A stretch of 64,000 nucleotides of DNA from Luteolibacter arcticus (GCF_025950235.1 NZ_JAPDDT010000002.1:558001-622000), one strand, 5' to 3'; positions 16,038-25,424 are shown, counted from the stretch's first letter. Made by a program: numbers and translations. Notes: generated by a model not told the origin, from the sequence alone.

Positions 16038-17456
16038 ATGGCAGCTCTCAGCACCGTTCCGCAGATCGCCCTCCTGATCCTGGTGGTCATCGTGGTCTTC
16101 AATCTGATCATTTTCGTCCACGAACTCGGCCATTATTGGGCGGCCAAGTGGCGTGGCCTCAAGATTGACCGTTTCCAGATCTGGTTCGGCAAGCCGATCT
16201 GGAGCAAGACCATCAACGGTGTGCAATGGGGCCTTGGCTGGATTCCCGCCGGTGGCTTCGTTGCCCTGCCGCAGATGGCACCGATGGAGTCGATCGAAGG
16301 CGGCAATCTCGACCGCGAGGCGCTGCCGCCGATCAAGCCGCTCGACAAGATCATCGTCGCCTTTGCGGGTCCGCTTTTTTCCTTCCTGCTCGCGCTGTCC
16401 GCCGCGGTCGGCGTTTACATTGTCGGTAAGCCGAAGGACTTCGCGCCCACCCAGGTCATCGCCGGTGTCTTGGAAGGCAGCCCGGGTGAAAAGGCCGGCC
16501 TCAAGGCGGGCGACAAGATCACCCACATTAACGGCAGCGTCGTCAACGGCTGGGATGGCCGGCTCGACAGCATCTTCACCCAGATCGTGACCAGCGAGGG
16601 GGACGACATCGAAATCACCGTGGAGCGTCCGGGCGAGGCCAAGCCGCTCACTCTGACGTCGCACTTCGAGATTCCGAAGACCCGCTGGTGGCAGCGCAAG
16701 GCCCTGCGTCAGGTCGGCATCGAGCCGGAGACGGGTTGGGTGTTTGCGATCTCCACCTTGAAGGGGTCGCCCGCCGAAGCCGCCGGCATCGAGGAAGGCG
16801 ACCGGCTGGTCACCGCCGATGGGAAGGAATTCACCAGCTCCGAGGAGCTCATCGACTACATCCGTTCCAAGGGCGAGGCTCCGATCAACTTCGTCTTCGA
16901 GCGCAAGAAGGAGATGCTCGAGGTGACCATCCGCCCGCGTGTTCCGATCAAACCGGAAGGCAAGAATGCGATGATCGGCATGAGCTTCGGCGACGGCTTG
17001 GTTTACGAAAACCACATCGTTCACCCCAAACCGCTCGACCAAATCACCGACACGCTGAAGCAGATGTGGCTGACCATCGCGCGGGTGGCCTCGCCGAAGT
17101 CGAGCATTGGCGTGGGCCATCTCAGCGGTCCCGTGGGCATCGCCAAGCTCCAGTACCGGATGCTGCGGATGGACCACCCGTGGCAGCGCATCCTCGCCTT
17201 CATGGTGCTGCTCAATATCAACCTCGCCATCCTCAACATGCTGCCCTTCCCGGTGCTGGATGGCGGACATATCACGCTCGCGACCATGGAGGCCATCGCT
17301 GGCCGTCCCGTGCGGGCGAAGATCTTGGAGTTCGTTCAGGTCGGTTTCGCGATGCTGCTCTTCAGCCTGATGATTTTCGTCACCAGCAAGGACATCGGTG
17401 ACGGGTTCCGGCCGCAGGAAGGCAAGGCCGAGGAGTACGTCTTCCCGGCGAACTGA
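16038..17456 (+). CDS. rseP: Site-2 intramembrane metalloprotease RseP
   Basis: The 472-residue protein has HELGH at residues 28-32 in the first membrane helix, two PDZ domains (about 125-205 and 215-300), and the second zinc-site motif LDGGH near residue 405 between C-terminal helices. This is the RseP/YaeL family that cleaves anti-sigma factors and leftover signal peptides in the inner membrane. In many bacteria rseP follows dxr or cdsA and precedes bamA; here it stands alone between an unrelated hypothetical gene and a sugar-acid dehydratase. Confidence 0.94.
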   Translation: MAALSTVPQIALLILVVIVVFNLIIFVHELGHYWAAKWRGLKIDRFQIWFGKPIWSKTINGVQWGLGWIPAGGFVALPQMAPMESIEGGNLDREALPPIKPLDKIIVAFAGPLFSFLLALSAAVGVYIVGKPKDFAPTQVIAGVLEGSPGEKAGLKAGDKITHINGSVVNGWDGRLDSIFTQIVTSEGDDIEITVERPGEAKPLTLTSHFEIPKTRWWQRKALRQVGIEPETGWVFAISTLKGSPAEAAGIEEGDRLVTADGKEFTSSEELIDYIRSKGEAPINFVFERKKEMLEVTIRPRVPIKPEGKNAMIGMSFGDGLVYENHIVHPKPLDQITDTLKQMWLTIARVASPKSSIGVGHLSGPVGIAKLQYRMLRMDHPWQRILAFMVLLNINLAILNMLPFPVLDGGHITLATMEAIAGRPVRAKILEFVQVGFAMLLFSLMIFVTSKDIGDGFRPQEGKAEEYVFPAN

Positions 17457-17564
17457 GGCGGACCGGCCCGGCGCGGTGCCGGGTATCCGAAATCCAAGTC
17501 CGCTTATTCGCGGGGCTTCCGTTCTGTTCATGCGCGTCCGCCGCCGTCAGACGGGAGATCCGCC

Positions 17565-19085
17565 ATGAACCGCATCTTCCTTCTTCACGCCGAGGACCCC
17601 GTCGCCGTTGCCCTCGCCGATTTGCCCGCGGGCGAGATCTTGCCCGGCGCCGCCACGGTCCGCGGCGGCGTGCCTCGCGGTCACAAGGTCGCCCTGTGTG
17701 ACATCGCGGAAGGCGCGGCGGTTTATAAATACGGCCAGGTCATCGGCCACGCCACCCGGCCCATCGCTGCCGGCGAGCACGTCCACAGCCACAATCTCGG
17801 CATGTCGGCCCACACCGACGACTATGCCCATGGTAGTTTGGCAAAGCCCACTGCCTACGTCCCGGAAGACCAGCGCGATACCTTCATGGGCTATCGTCGT
17901 GGCGACGGGAAGACCGGCACGCGCAACTACGTGGGCATCATTTCCTCGGTGAATTGCTCCGCCACCGTCGCCCATCACGTCGTCCGCGAGGTGGAGAAGC
18001 GCGGCCTGTTAGAAAACTTCCCGCACGTTGATGGCGTGATCGCCATCACCCACGGCCTCGGCTGCTGCATCTCGAACCGCAACGAGGCCTTCGCCATGCT
18101 CCAGCGCACGATCTGGGGCCACGTCCGCCATCCGAATTTCGGCGCGGTCATGATGGTCGGCCTCGGTTGCGAGACCAACCAGATCCCGGCGATGGTCGAG
18201 GCCTTCGGCAAGCCACCCAGCGGCAGCATGCACTACCTGACCATCCAGCAAATGGGCGGCACCCGGAAGACCATCGAGGCTTGCATTGAAAAGCTCATCT
18301 CCGACGTGCTGCCCACGGCCAATCAAGCGCGGCGCGAACCGGTGTCAGCCAGCGAACTCATCGTCGCCCTGCAATGCGGTGGCTCCGACGGTTTGTCCGG
18401 CATCACCGCGAATCCCGCGCTCGGCCTCGCCGTGGATCGGCTCGTTGCCCAAGGTGGCTCTGCGGTTCTTGCCGAGACGCCGGAGGTCTATGGGGCCGAG
18501 CACCTGCTGACCCGCCGCGCCGTTCGCCCGGAGGTCGGCGAGGCGCTCATCGAGCGCATCCGCTGGTGGGAAGACTACGCCGCCAAGCTCGATGGCGAGA
18601 TCAACAACAACCCCACCCCGGGCAACAAGGCCGGCGGCCTGACCACCATCCTCGAAAAGTCCCTCGGCGCCGTCTGCAAGGCGGGCTCCACCAACCTCGT
18701 TTCCGTGCTCCGCTACGCCGAGCCGGTCAAGGAGCGCGGCATGTCGATGATGGACACTCCCGGCTACGACCCGATGGGCGTGACCGGTCAGGTCGCGGGC
18801 GGTTCGAATCTGCTCTGCTTCACCACCGGCCGCGGTTCGGTCTTCGGCTACAAGCCGACGCCCTCGATCAAGATCGCGACCAACACGCCGATGTTCCGCC
18901 ACATGGAGGAAGACATGGACATCAACGCGGGCTCCATTGCGGACGGCGAGGAAACCCATGAACAGGTCGCGGACCGCATCTATCAGGAGATCCTGCGCGT
19001 TGCCAGCGGCGGCCAGAGCAAGTCCGAGGCCCTCGGGTTCGGCGATTGTGAGTTCGTGCCTTGGAATATCTCGGCGCAGATGTGA
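17565..19085 (+). CDS. Altronate/galactarate dehydratase family protein (UxaA/GarD-type)
   Basis: The 506-residue protein has an N-terminal SAF-like domain (about 1-95) and the C-terminal UxaA/GarD catalytic domain with TGTRNYVGI, THGLGCCISN, GLGCETNQIP, QCGGSDGLSGITANP, NNPTPGNKAGGLTTI and TTGRGSVFG. The Cys residues are expected to bind the metal used to dehydrate altronate or galactarate to a 2-keto-3-deoxy acid. A paralogue lies at 44946-46433 beside a UxaB-like gene; this copy has no such neighbour and ends in FVPWNISAQM, so it may act on another aldonate or aldarate. Confidence 0.88.
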   Translation: MNRIFLLHAEDPVAVALADLPAGEILPGAATVRGGVPRGHKVALCDIAEGAAVYKYGQVIGHATRPIAAGEHVHSHNLGMSAHTDDYAHGSLAKPTAYVPEDQRDTFMGYRRGDGKTGTRNYVGIISSVNCSATVAHHVVREVEKRGLLENFPHVDGVIAITHGLGCCISNRNEAFAMLQRTIWGHVRHPNFGAVMMVGLGCETNQIPAMVEAFGKPPSGSMHYLTIQQMGGTRKTIEACIEKLISDVLPTANQARREPVSASELIVALQCGGSDGLSGITANPALGLAVDRLVAQGGSAVLAETPEVYGAEHLLTRRAVRPEVGEALIERIRWWEDYAAKLDGEINNNPTPGNKAGGLTTILEKSLGAVCKAGSTNLVSVLRYAEPVKERGMSMMDTPGYDPMGVTGQVAGGSNLLCFTTGRGSVFGYKPTPSIKIATNTPMFRHMEEDMDINAGSIADGEETHEQVADRIYQEILRVASGGQSKSEALGFGDCEFVPWNISAQM

Positions 19086-19876
19086 AGCGGAGCTGGAAAA
19101 GTGCCCCGAAATGGGCGGGTCCGCCTGCTTGTCTGTTAGGCATCACTACGAGCGGGAGATTGTTAGTGGCAGCGGCGGTAATTCTTGTCGTCGGACGATT
19201 TGCCTACACCGCGTGGGACTTCGTGTCGTCACGGCACGTCCCGCCAAGGGGACCGGCGGGCGGGATTACCCCGGAAGAAGTCGTGGCAAGCGATGTCACC
19301 GTGATCGCCCCCTCGTCGGGCTCGGGGAGCTGCAGGGTGGTGGCGAAGGTCACCAACCGCGCGTCGAAGCCATTGGTGCTTCCGGTCTTTAATGTCGCCA
19401 TCGGTCACCCGCCGGGCGAGGTCCACAAGTGCGTGGCCTCGTTCATCCTCGCGCCGGGAGAGACCGGAACCTTCGCGACCGGCGGCCTTTCCTCGTCGGC
19501 GGCCGGTCCGCATGCGGCCTATGCCACGGTCACGCTGGCCTACAGTGATCCCATCGTGGAGAGCAGCTATGTCGACCGGCAGTTGAAGTACCGGCGGATG
19601 CTCGGCCTCACCGCCGGGGGCGAGTTCCGCAATGACTCCGGGCTCGAGATCGATCGCATCCAGGGAACCGTGATCATCGAGGACTCGGTCGGCACGCCGC
19701 TGTCGGTGGTTCCTTTCACGTTCGAGCCGAAGAAGGCTTATCCGGAAGGCTACCGGCTCGGCGGTGATTATCGCGGGCCGGGGGCGGCAGGTCGGCGCGT
19801 GGTGGAGATCCACTCGTTCCACGAGGCCGGCTCGACCGACCCGAAGGCCGTGCCGGTGGCCCCCACGGTGCGCTGA
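19082..19876 (+). CDS. Membrane-anchored protein of unknown function
   Basis: I favour the GTG at 19082, which overlaps the stop of the dehydratase gene; a TTG at 19061 would lengthen it by seven residues. A single membrane helix (GRLLVAAAVILVVGRFAY) is followed by a proline-rich linker and an about 190-residue beta-rich domain containing SGSCRVVAKVTNRASKPLVLP, which resembles FxLYD- or DUF-type extracytoplasmic domains that carry late-conserved strands. No catalytic motif is seen. Coupling to the dehydratase is by position only. Confidence 0.6.
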   Translation: MKRSWKSAPKWAGPPACLLGITTSGRLLVAAAVILVVGRFAYTAWDFVSSRHVPPRGPAGGITPEEVVASDVTVIAPSSGSGSCRVVAKVTNRASKPLVLPVFNVAIGHPPGEVHKCVASFILAPGETGTFATGGLSSSAAGPHAAYATVTLAYSDPIVESSYVDRQLKYRRMLGLTAGGEFRNDSGLEIDRIQGTVIIEDSVGTPLSVVPFTFEPKKAYPEGYRLGGDYRGPGAAGRRVVEIHSFHEAGSTDPKAVPVAPTVR

Positions 19877-19956
19877 CTCAGGAGCCTTCGGAACAAGACG
19901 CGGAGACATGGTTTTCTGAGTCGCCAGCGGGACATCCTGTTCTTACGGTGATCACC

Positions 19957-20868
19957 ATGAAATGCCCCGCATTCATCCCGGCTCTCGCGCTCTTGTTTCC
20001 TCTGGCCGCTACGCTCCGCGCTGCGGAAGACGGTCCTGCCTTGCTCGACAAGGTGATCCAGTTTCCCGGCTCCTATGCCCAGGTTTGCGATGTGTGCACC
20101 GCACCTCCCGACCTGCCCTATCGGGCGTATCAGCTTTCCGGGTTTGCCGGCGCGTCCTTTTCCAAGGCGAACCTCGCCGCGATGAAGGCGAACCGTGAGA
20201 CGCTCGTGAAAGCCATCCGCGCGCGCTTGCTGGAGATCGATCTGGTGAAGAAAGCGGCAGAGCCGAAGCAAGATCCCGCGCCGGAGGAGAGCTTCGATGG
20301 CGAGGACACCGGTTGCGATCCGAAGGTGCTCAACCCGCTTTTGTTAGAAATCATCCTGACGCTGCAAGCGACCGAGGTGCTGCCGGAGCTGCTGGTGCTG
20401 GAATCAAAGCTCGTCGCGGGCATTGCCAAGGCGAAGGACGACGCGAAGGCCGACCCGCCAAGGGTCAGCGGCTGGTTCGTCGCGGAAGAGAGGGAGAGCT
20501 ATGACGAGAATGAGCCCCAGGCAAAGCGCGATCGCCGCACGCAGCTCTTCCAATCCCGCGTGGCGCAGCGTGATCTGGTGATCCTGATGGGCCGGCTGCT
20601 GCGCGAGAAAAGCTACGCTCCGTATCTGACGACTTCGCTCGAGAAGGCCTACGTGAAGGGTATCAAGAAGGAGGCCCAGGAACTTGGCATCGCCGACTAC
20701 CAGCCGGGCAAGCCGCTGCCGAAGAACAAGCAGCATCTGGAACTCTCGCTCGATCCGGTGTCGAAGGTGCCCGTCGATGCCTACACTTCGATCGCCATTC
20801 CCTACAGTCGCGAATCGCGCGATGAAGTTCGCGCCGCGGCCGAAAAGTGGATCAAGGAGAAGGGCTGA
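19957..20868 (+). CDS. Secreted protein of unknown function
   Basis: The 303-residue protein starts MKCPAFIPALALLFPLAATLRAA with a signal peptide; a GTG three codons earlier is less likely. CDVCTAPP near residue 45 gives two cysteines, and the rest is helical with several acidic stretches. I do not recognise a family. One base separates its stop from the FGE-type gene start, so the two are probably co-transcribed and co-exported. Confidence 0.65.
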   Translation: MKCPAFIPALALLFPLAATLRAAEDGPALLDKVIQFPGSYAQVCDVCTAPPDLPYRAYQLSGFAGASFSKANLAAMKANRETLVKAIRARLLEIDLVKKAAEPKQDPAPEESFDGEDTGCDPKVLNPLLLEIILTLQATEVLPELLVLESKLVAGIAKAKDDAKADPPRVSGWFVAEERESYDENEPQAKRDRRTQLFQSRVAQRDLVILMGRLLREKSYAPYLTTSLEKAYVKGIKKEAQELGIADYQPGKPLPKNKQHLELSLDPVSKVPVDAYTSIAIPYSRESRDEVRAAAEKWIKEKG

Positions 20869-20869
20869 G

Positions 20870-21736
20870 ATGAGGACTGTCAGGCTGCTACTGCTTTTCT
20901 CGTACTTCGCAACCTTGGCTGGCGCGGCGGAAATGGGGCGCGGCGAGAACGACCATCGCCTCGTCCGGGTGGCCGCGGGCGAGTATGCGCTCGGCGCGGC
21001 GGATCATCGCTTCAACAAGGCGCATCGTTTCAAGACGGACGGCTTCCTGATCTCCGACACGGAGACGACCAATGGGCAGTTCGCCGCCTTCGTGAAAGCG
21101 ACCGGCTACCAAACCCGTGCGGAGAGGACGGGCTGGAGCCTCAGCGGTGGTGAGGGCAGCGCCGAGTGGGAGTGGAAGCGCGTCGATGGCGCGAACTGGC
21201 GACTGCCCTTCGGTCCGGACGGCCCTGCCGCGGAGAAGCTTCCCGATCATCCCGTCACCCAGATTTCCGGCGAGGATGCGCGTGCTTACTGCCGTTGGAT
21301 CGGCGGACGGTTGCCGACGATTGACGAATGGGAAACAGCAGCCCGCGCCGGTGCCACCACGCCTTACCCATGGGACGCGGAGTTTTCCGTGAAGGCCTGC
21401 AATATCTGGAACGGTGCCAGCCATCTCAAGAACACCCGCGAGGACGGCCATGTCCTCACCGCTCCGGTCCGCAGCTTCCCGCCGAACGCCTGGGGCCTTC
21501 ACGACGTGATCGGAAATGTCTTCGAATACTGCGAAGGCCACGCGCCATGGATGGAGAGCAGCATCGTCGAGACGCGCATCTGCGGACGCGGCGGCTCATG
21601 GTGGTGCTCGGCGAACTCCTGCCACTTCTACAACCTGCTCGACATCGGCAGCATGGCGAAAGGGGCCTCACTGCCGAACCAGGGATTCCGTGTGGTCTTC
21701 GACCTTCCTGCCAAGGATGCGTCGACCGGCAAGTGA
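20870..21736 (+). CDS. Formylglycine-generating enzyme (SUMF1) family protein
   Basis: The 288-residue protein has a signal peptide (MRTVRLLLLFSYFATLAGAA) and an FGE-sulfatase domain. Family motifs include ETTNGQFAAFV, HPVTQISGEDARAYCRWIGGRLPTIDEWE, NAWGLHDVIGNVFEYCE and GFRVVF. The active-site segment RGGSWWCSANSCHF keeps two cysteines (C246 and C251) at the spacing of copper-dependent FGE, which converts a sulfatase Cys or Ser to formylglycine. Many SUMF1 homologues lack these cysteines; this one keeps them. No sulfatase gene is in the window. Confidence 0.85.
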   Translation: MRTVRLLLLFSYFATLAGAAEMGRGENDHRLVRVAAGEYALGAADHRFNKAHRFKTDGFLISDTETTNGQFAAFVKATGYQTRAERTGWSLSGGEGSAEWEWKRVDGANWRLPFGPDGPAAEKLPDHPVTQISGEDARAYCRWIGGRLPTIDEWETAARAGATTPYPWDAEFSVKACNIWNGASHLKNTREDGHVLTAPVRSFPPNAWGLHDVIGNVFEYCEGHAPWMESSIVETRICGRGGSWWCSANSCHFYNLLDIGSMAKGASLPNQGFRVVFDLPAKDASTGK

Positions 21737-21780
21737 TTGGGTAGCGCGATTGGCCCGCCTCTTGCGAAAGGGATAGCGCC

Positions 21781-22266
21781 ATGAGTACGAACACCATTCA
21801 CCAAGACGTCCGCACCCTCGCCAAAGATCTGAGCATCGGCTACCCGCGCAGCCCGCGGACGAAATTGGCAGGCTATGTCCTCGCCGCCCGCGCCCTCGAC
21901 AAGTGCCGCGCCGAACTCGCCGGCACCCAGGGTGAGTATCACTACGCCTGCCCGCTCGACAGCATGTTTCTCGACTTCTCGGGGATCGATCCGGGAGCCT
22001 TCAAGCAAGCCGTGGCCGAAGGCCGAAGCGATGAAGAGATGGAGCGCTGGATCCGCGAGCATGCGACCAATTCCAGCAAGGAAGAGGTCATCCGCTGGAA
22101 CAATGGCTTGCGTGATAAGCGCATCAGCGAACTCGATACGGAGCTTCAGACCTACCTCGAGGAATACATCGACAAGAACATCCCGGGACGAGTCGTTTAC
22201 CATTGGTTCGACGTCTACGACATCGAGGAGAAGCGCCTCGATGCCCCCGTCATCAGCGACCGTTGA
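21781..22266 (+). CDS. DUF5069 family protein
   Basis: The 161-residue protein matches DUF5069 from Verrucomicrobiota and related bacteria: YPRSPRTKLAGYVLAARALDKCRAEL near the start, EYHYACPLDSMFLDFSG in the middle, and SDEEMERWIREH. Function is unknown. The start is the ATG at 21781, 44 bases after the FGE stop. Soluble and likely cytoplasmic. Confidence 0.82.
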   Translation: MSTNTIHQDVRTLAKDLSIGYPRSPRTKLAGYVLAARALDKCRAELAGTQGEYHYACPLDSMFLDFSGIDPGAFKQAVAEGRSDEEMERWIREHATNSSKEEVIRWNNGLRDKRISELDTELQTYLEEYIDKNIPGRVVYHWFDVYDIEEKRLDAPVISDR

Positions 22267-22285
22267 GCTACGAAAGTAGGAAGTG

Positions 22286-22519
22286 ATGAAACCGGAATCG
22301 CTTCATAAGGGAGACAAGGTCGAGTGGGAGACTTCCCAAGGCAAAACGCAGGGGAAGATCGTGCGGAAACTCACCGCGCCGCGCATGATCAAGGGTCACA
22401 AGGTGGCTGCTTCCAAGGATGGCCCGCAATATTTGGTCGAAAGCGAAAAGTCGGGCGAGCAAGCCGCCCATCGTCCGGAAGCGCTGACGAAGCGGAAGGC
22501 ACCATCATCGAAAAGCTGA
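22286..22519 (+). CDS. DUF2945 (HVA1/TUDOR-like) small protein
   Basis: The 77-residue protein contains LHKGDKVEWETSQGKTQGKIV and KGHKVAASKDGPQYLVESEKSG, the signature of DUF2945 (hypervirulence-associated HVA1, a Tudor-like fold) of small stress-linked proteins. The C-terminus is basic. A GTG one codon before the ATG is an alternative start. Confidence 0.85.
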   Translation: MKPESLHKGDKVEWETSQGKTQGKIVRKLTAPRMIKGHKVAASKDGPQYLVESEKSGEQAAHRPEALTKRKAPSSKS

Positions 22520-22714
22520 GATTTCCCGGTCTTTTCCACAGAATCCATTTGCACTTCGCTGGTTCGATGCGACCGGTATCCTAGAGCCGGACGATTCCGA
22601 TGCGGCAGAGTCAGTAAACCCACGAGGTGATCCTGATAGCGCTGGAAACTCGCCCGGCTCGCTTCTGTACGGATCGGGCCGCTGTGGCACGAGCCCTGCG
22701 AAGAGGGATGGCAT

Positions 22715-22978
22715 ATGAAAGCCAGCCCGAAAAAGTCCTCACCACCAGCCCAGCGCGAAGCAGCCACCCGCGGCGAGGAAGCGACCACAGCTTCGATCGA
22801 TCAAGGTGCTGAGGTTGCCACGCGCGAAGAACGCGAGACGCCCGCAGATGATTATGAAGCGAACGCGCGTCTTGATGACGTGAGCGCCGGAGCCGACTTC
22901 GAAGACGACCAAGACACCTACGACCGTCCCGATAGCGCTGCCATTGCGCGCGAGGAGGAAGAAGAGGAGGAGGAATAA
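22715..22978 (+). CDS. Small disordered acidic protein
   Basis: The 87-residue reading frame starts with ATG preceded by GAGGGATG as a possible ribosome-binding site. It is almost entirely Glu, Asp, Ala, Arg and Thr, with a terminal run of glutamates. No domain is recognisable. Its bases are less G+C-biased at third positions than neighbouring genes, so the call is cautious. Such proteins may act as stress or chaperone-like factors. Confidence 0.5.
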   Translation: MKASPKKSSPPAQREAATRGEEATTASIDQGAEVATREERETPADDYEANARLDDVSAGADFEDDQDTYDRPDSAAIAREEEEEEEE

Positions 22979-23073
22979 CTCTCAAGCACCGCGACTCCCG
23001 GACGGTTCACATTTCCGGCTTTGTCTGCTCGCTTCATCAAAGAAGTCGCAGCACCAGCTTTTGTCGCGGCGAC

Positions 23074-23811
23074 TCATTCCCACTCGTCATCCAGGCTGCT
23101 GCTCGCGCCGATGCCGGTGACGACCATGACCTCGCGAAGCTCACGATAGCGCGGGTCGGCGCTCGACACCTGCTCCATGGTGGGCAGATCGGGGATCGCC
23201 TTGATCACCGCGAGATCGGTGGGCCCCAGAGTGACGTCGAAGTAAAGGCGCTCGCCCTCCTCGACATCGAGTGTGCCGAGAGAGCCGTCATCATCATCGA
23301 GCGCCGGACTCCAGCCGTCGTGGGCGCGGCTGTGCTGCTGCTCGTTGTCCACCCAGAAGAGGAAGGGCTTTCGATTCAGCGCCTGCAGCTTCGCCATGGT
23401 CATGCCGATGTGGACGCCGTGCTTGCCGCGCCAGCGTGAACCGGCATCGGTCACCGAGATGCCGGCGAAATGCTCGAATTCCTCATCCTCGTAAAACGTG
23501 ACATAGGCGCGCCGGCTCGGGTCGTCCGGGAAGAGCACTACGCGTGGCTCCGGCGTGGTTTCCTTCCGCACGTTAGCTTTGCCGAAGCGCGCCTCGAGAT
23601 CCGCCAAGGTGGTGGACTCCGCGTAGTCGCCCGGGAGCACGAGGAAGGCATCGGCTGCTGTTGGCGTCGCTTCGGCTTTCGTTTCTGCTGCCGCTGCCGG
23701 GGTTTCCTTCGGTGCCTCGGCGGGTTTCGCATCCGGCTTGCACGATGCGAGGACGATGGCTGCGCCCATGACCAATGCGCAGGCCAGAGGAAGAAGAGGA
23801 GATGGGTTCAT
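23074..23811 (-). CDS. Lipoprotein of unknown function
   Basis: The 245-residue protein has a lipobox (MGAAIVLASCKPD, Cys24) followed by an Ala/Pro/Glu-rich linker and a beta-rich domain with FGKANVRKETTPEPRVVLFPDD and HGVHIGMTMAKLQALNRKPFLFW. The pattern DPSRRAYVTFYEDEEFEHFAGISV looks like a calyx or lipocalin-type fold, but I do not recognise a family. It overlaps the upstream gene by 4 bases (ATGA) and is probably co-translated with it. Confidence 0.7.
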   Translation of the reverse strand: MNPSPLLPLACALVMGAAIVLASCKPDAKPAEAPKETPAAAAETKAEATPTAADAFLVLPGDYAESTTLADLEARFGKANVRKETTPEPRVVLFPDDPSRRAYVTFYEDEEFEHFAGISVTDAGSRWRGKHGVHIGMTMAKLQALNRKPFLFWVDNEQQHSRAHDGWSPALDDDDGSLGTLDVEEGERLYFDVTLGPTDLAVIKAIPDLPTMEQVSSADPRYRELREVMVVTGIGASSSLDDEWE

Positions 23812-25139
23812 GGCTTTTGTTGGGTGAGGTCTTCCGCCGGCCAGTCGCGGTGGAAGTCGGGGTTGAAGGATTTGATTTCACCGGTATCGAGATCGATCGA
23901 CACGATCTGCATCACGGTGTTCTCGCCTTCTTCCGCCATCGGTGAGTGCTGGGCCGAGGGGTCGGGACCGAGCATCAGCGCGTGGCGTTCGGCCGGCAGC
24001 CAGGTGCTCATCGCGGAAAGGGGTAGTGCCTTGCTCCAGACCGGGCGGCCTGCCGGTCCGGAGATTCGAGCGATCTGCATGCGCCCGGCCTCGCCAAGTC
24101 GGTCGCGCGAGAGCACGAACACGCTGTCCGGATTCCGCCGCCACAAGGCGGACTGCTGGTCCCAAGTGGGCGCATCCTGCGTCAGCAGCCCGGCCATCAG
24201 GAACTCCGGGCTCTCCGGCAGTGGCGAGGGATCGAGGAATCGAAACCCCACGCCGAGGAAGTCTTGGACGTTCTTGAACCGCGCCCGATACAGCCGGTGC
24301 CGCATCGGCTCGGTGAAGTTCATCTGGCTGCTGACCGTTTTCCGCTCGGTGGCTTCCGCCAATTCGGATTCCGAGAGCAGGCCCAGCCAGTCCTGCTCGC
24401 CATCCGGCCGCGGCATGGTCACGCCGCGCACCATGGCTCGCCACTCCATGCCGTTGCTCAAGCGCTCGACCTTGGCCCGCACCGTGGCTTTTTCCACTCC
24501 GTCCTTGCTGGCCTTCGCCTCGCGTTTCTTCTCTTCGGAAAGAGGCACATACGGCGTCGCTTCCAAGGTCACCGGATCGATCCGGACCTTCCGTGCGTCG
24601 TCCAGCCTCACGATCATCCCGGCGTCGGGGTCGAAAGCCAGCGGCTGCATGGACTCCGGCAGGAACATCCCGACCCCCGGCGGCTTCGGCATCAGCCCTG
24701 CGAGCGAGGGATTGCGCGCCTCGATCTTCGCGGCGTCCGCCACGATCACGCCATCGGCGAGACGAATGCCGGCCAGCTCCGGGATCCGCGCCCACAGGAC
24801 GCCCTGCTCCAGACCCATTGCGCTCGAGTCGCCATGGGCCTTGTCCTTCTTCAGCCGCTTGCGGAAGACCGGCTGCGCGGTCGCCGCGTCGATCGCCCAG
24901 AGGTCGATGTGGAGCCAACTCGTCGTCCGCCGGCTGGAGGTGGAGCGGGAGCCGACCCGGCTGATCCGTTTTTCCCACTGGCTGGTGAGGTAGTAAAGGC
25001 GGTCGCCCTGGTCATCCTTGAGCCGCACCGGTCCCCCCAGGATCTCGGGCGTGGAAAGAGTGAGCTGGGACTGCCAGCGGCCCATCCAGAAAAGGGCGGC
25101 ACCACCGAGGACGAGGAGGATGGTGAGGATCTTCTTCAC
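23808..25139 (-). CDS. PA2928-like beta-propeller membrane protein
   Basis: The 443-residue protein has an N-terminal membrane helix (ILTILLVLGGAALFWMG) and an extracytoplasmic region with several segments typical of PQQ/PA2928-type propellers: LWAIDAATAQPVFRKRLKK, ALAFDPDAGMIVRLDD-like blades, RRNPDSVFVLSRDRLG and VWSKALPLSAMSTWLP. The PA2928 family has no settled function. It is first of a two-gene operon with the lipoprotein at 23074-23811. The family name is tentative. Confidence 0.6.
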   Translation of the reverse strand: MKKILTILLVLGGAALFWMGRWQSQLTLSTPEILGGPVRLKDDQGDRLYYLTSQWEKRISRVGSRSTSSRRTTSWLHIDLWAIDAATAQPVFRKRLKKDKAHGDSSAMGLEQGVLWARIPELAGIRLADGVIVADAAKIEARNPSLAGLMPKPPGVGMFLPESMQPLAFDPDAGMIVRLDDARKVRIDPVTLEATPYVPLSEEKKREAKASKDGVEKATVRAKVERLSNGMEWRAMVRGVTMPRPDGEQDWLGLLSESELAEATERKTVSSQMNFTEPMRHRLYRARFKNVQDFLGVGFRFLDPSPLPESPEFLMAGLLTQDAPTWDQQSALWRRNPDSVFVLSRDRLGEAGRMQIARISGPAGRPVWSKALPLSAMSTWLPAERHALMLGPDPSAQHSPMAEEGENTVMQIVSIDLDTGEIKSFNPDFHRDWPAEDLTQQKP

Positions 25140-25246
25140 GTGGGCCGTGGGGTGGGTGAGTGAGGCGGTGGCTCTGGCTTGATCCTAACAATTCCATTGA
25201 TCGGGCTCTGATGCAAACCTCCTTCACGGCCGGCGGGAAACACGGG

Positions 25247-25424
25247 GTGGTAGTCCGCACACTCCGTGTGCGGGAGCGAAGGACCGGGCGGTGGAGGACA
25301 CCGGCTGCATCCGGAGATTGTCCACGCGACGGAAGGTGCAGACCACTATGGCTGGCAGGATGCTGGCCGGTGATCTCCGACGGCTGGGAGAGCTGCTTCG
25401 GCCACACTCGGAGAGTGCGGACCA
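25247..25424. repeat. REP-pair element, inverted hairpins about 130 bp apart
   Basis: The left arm (25247-25273) is a hairpin CCGCACAC-TCC-GTGTGCGG preceded by GTGGTAGT. The right arm (25402-25424) is an imperfect inverted copy, CCACACTCGGAGAGTGCGGACCAC. Two facing REP hairpins form a REPIN-like unit. It fills the gap between the PA2928-like gene and the L,D-transpeptidase gene. No coding signal is seen in between. Confidence 0.65.

Noticed and set aside
16017..17531. A 504-residue open frame on the minus strand
   Set aside because: It is antisense to rseP with its HELGH, PDZ and LDGGH motifs; no domain is recognisable in it.
22611..22985. A minus-strand frame opposite the acidic small protein
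   Set aside because: It is Arg-rich shadow composition opposite the Glu-rich tail and lacks a start context.
23470..25163. Long plus-strand frames opposite the lipoprotein and PA2928-like genes
   Set aside because: The minus-strand genes have a lipobox, a membrane anchor and an ATGA coupling; the plus-strand frames show shadow composition.
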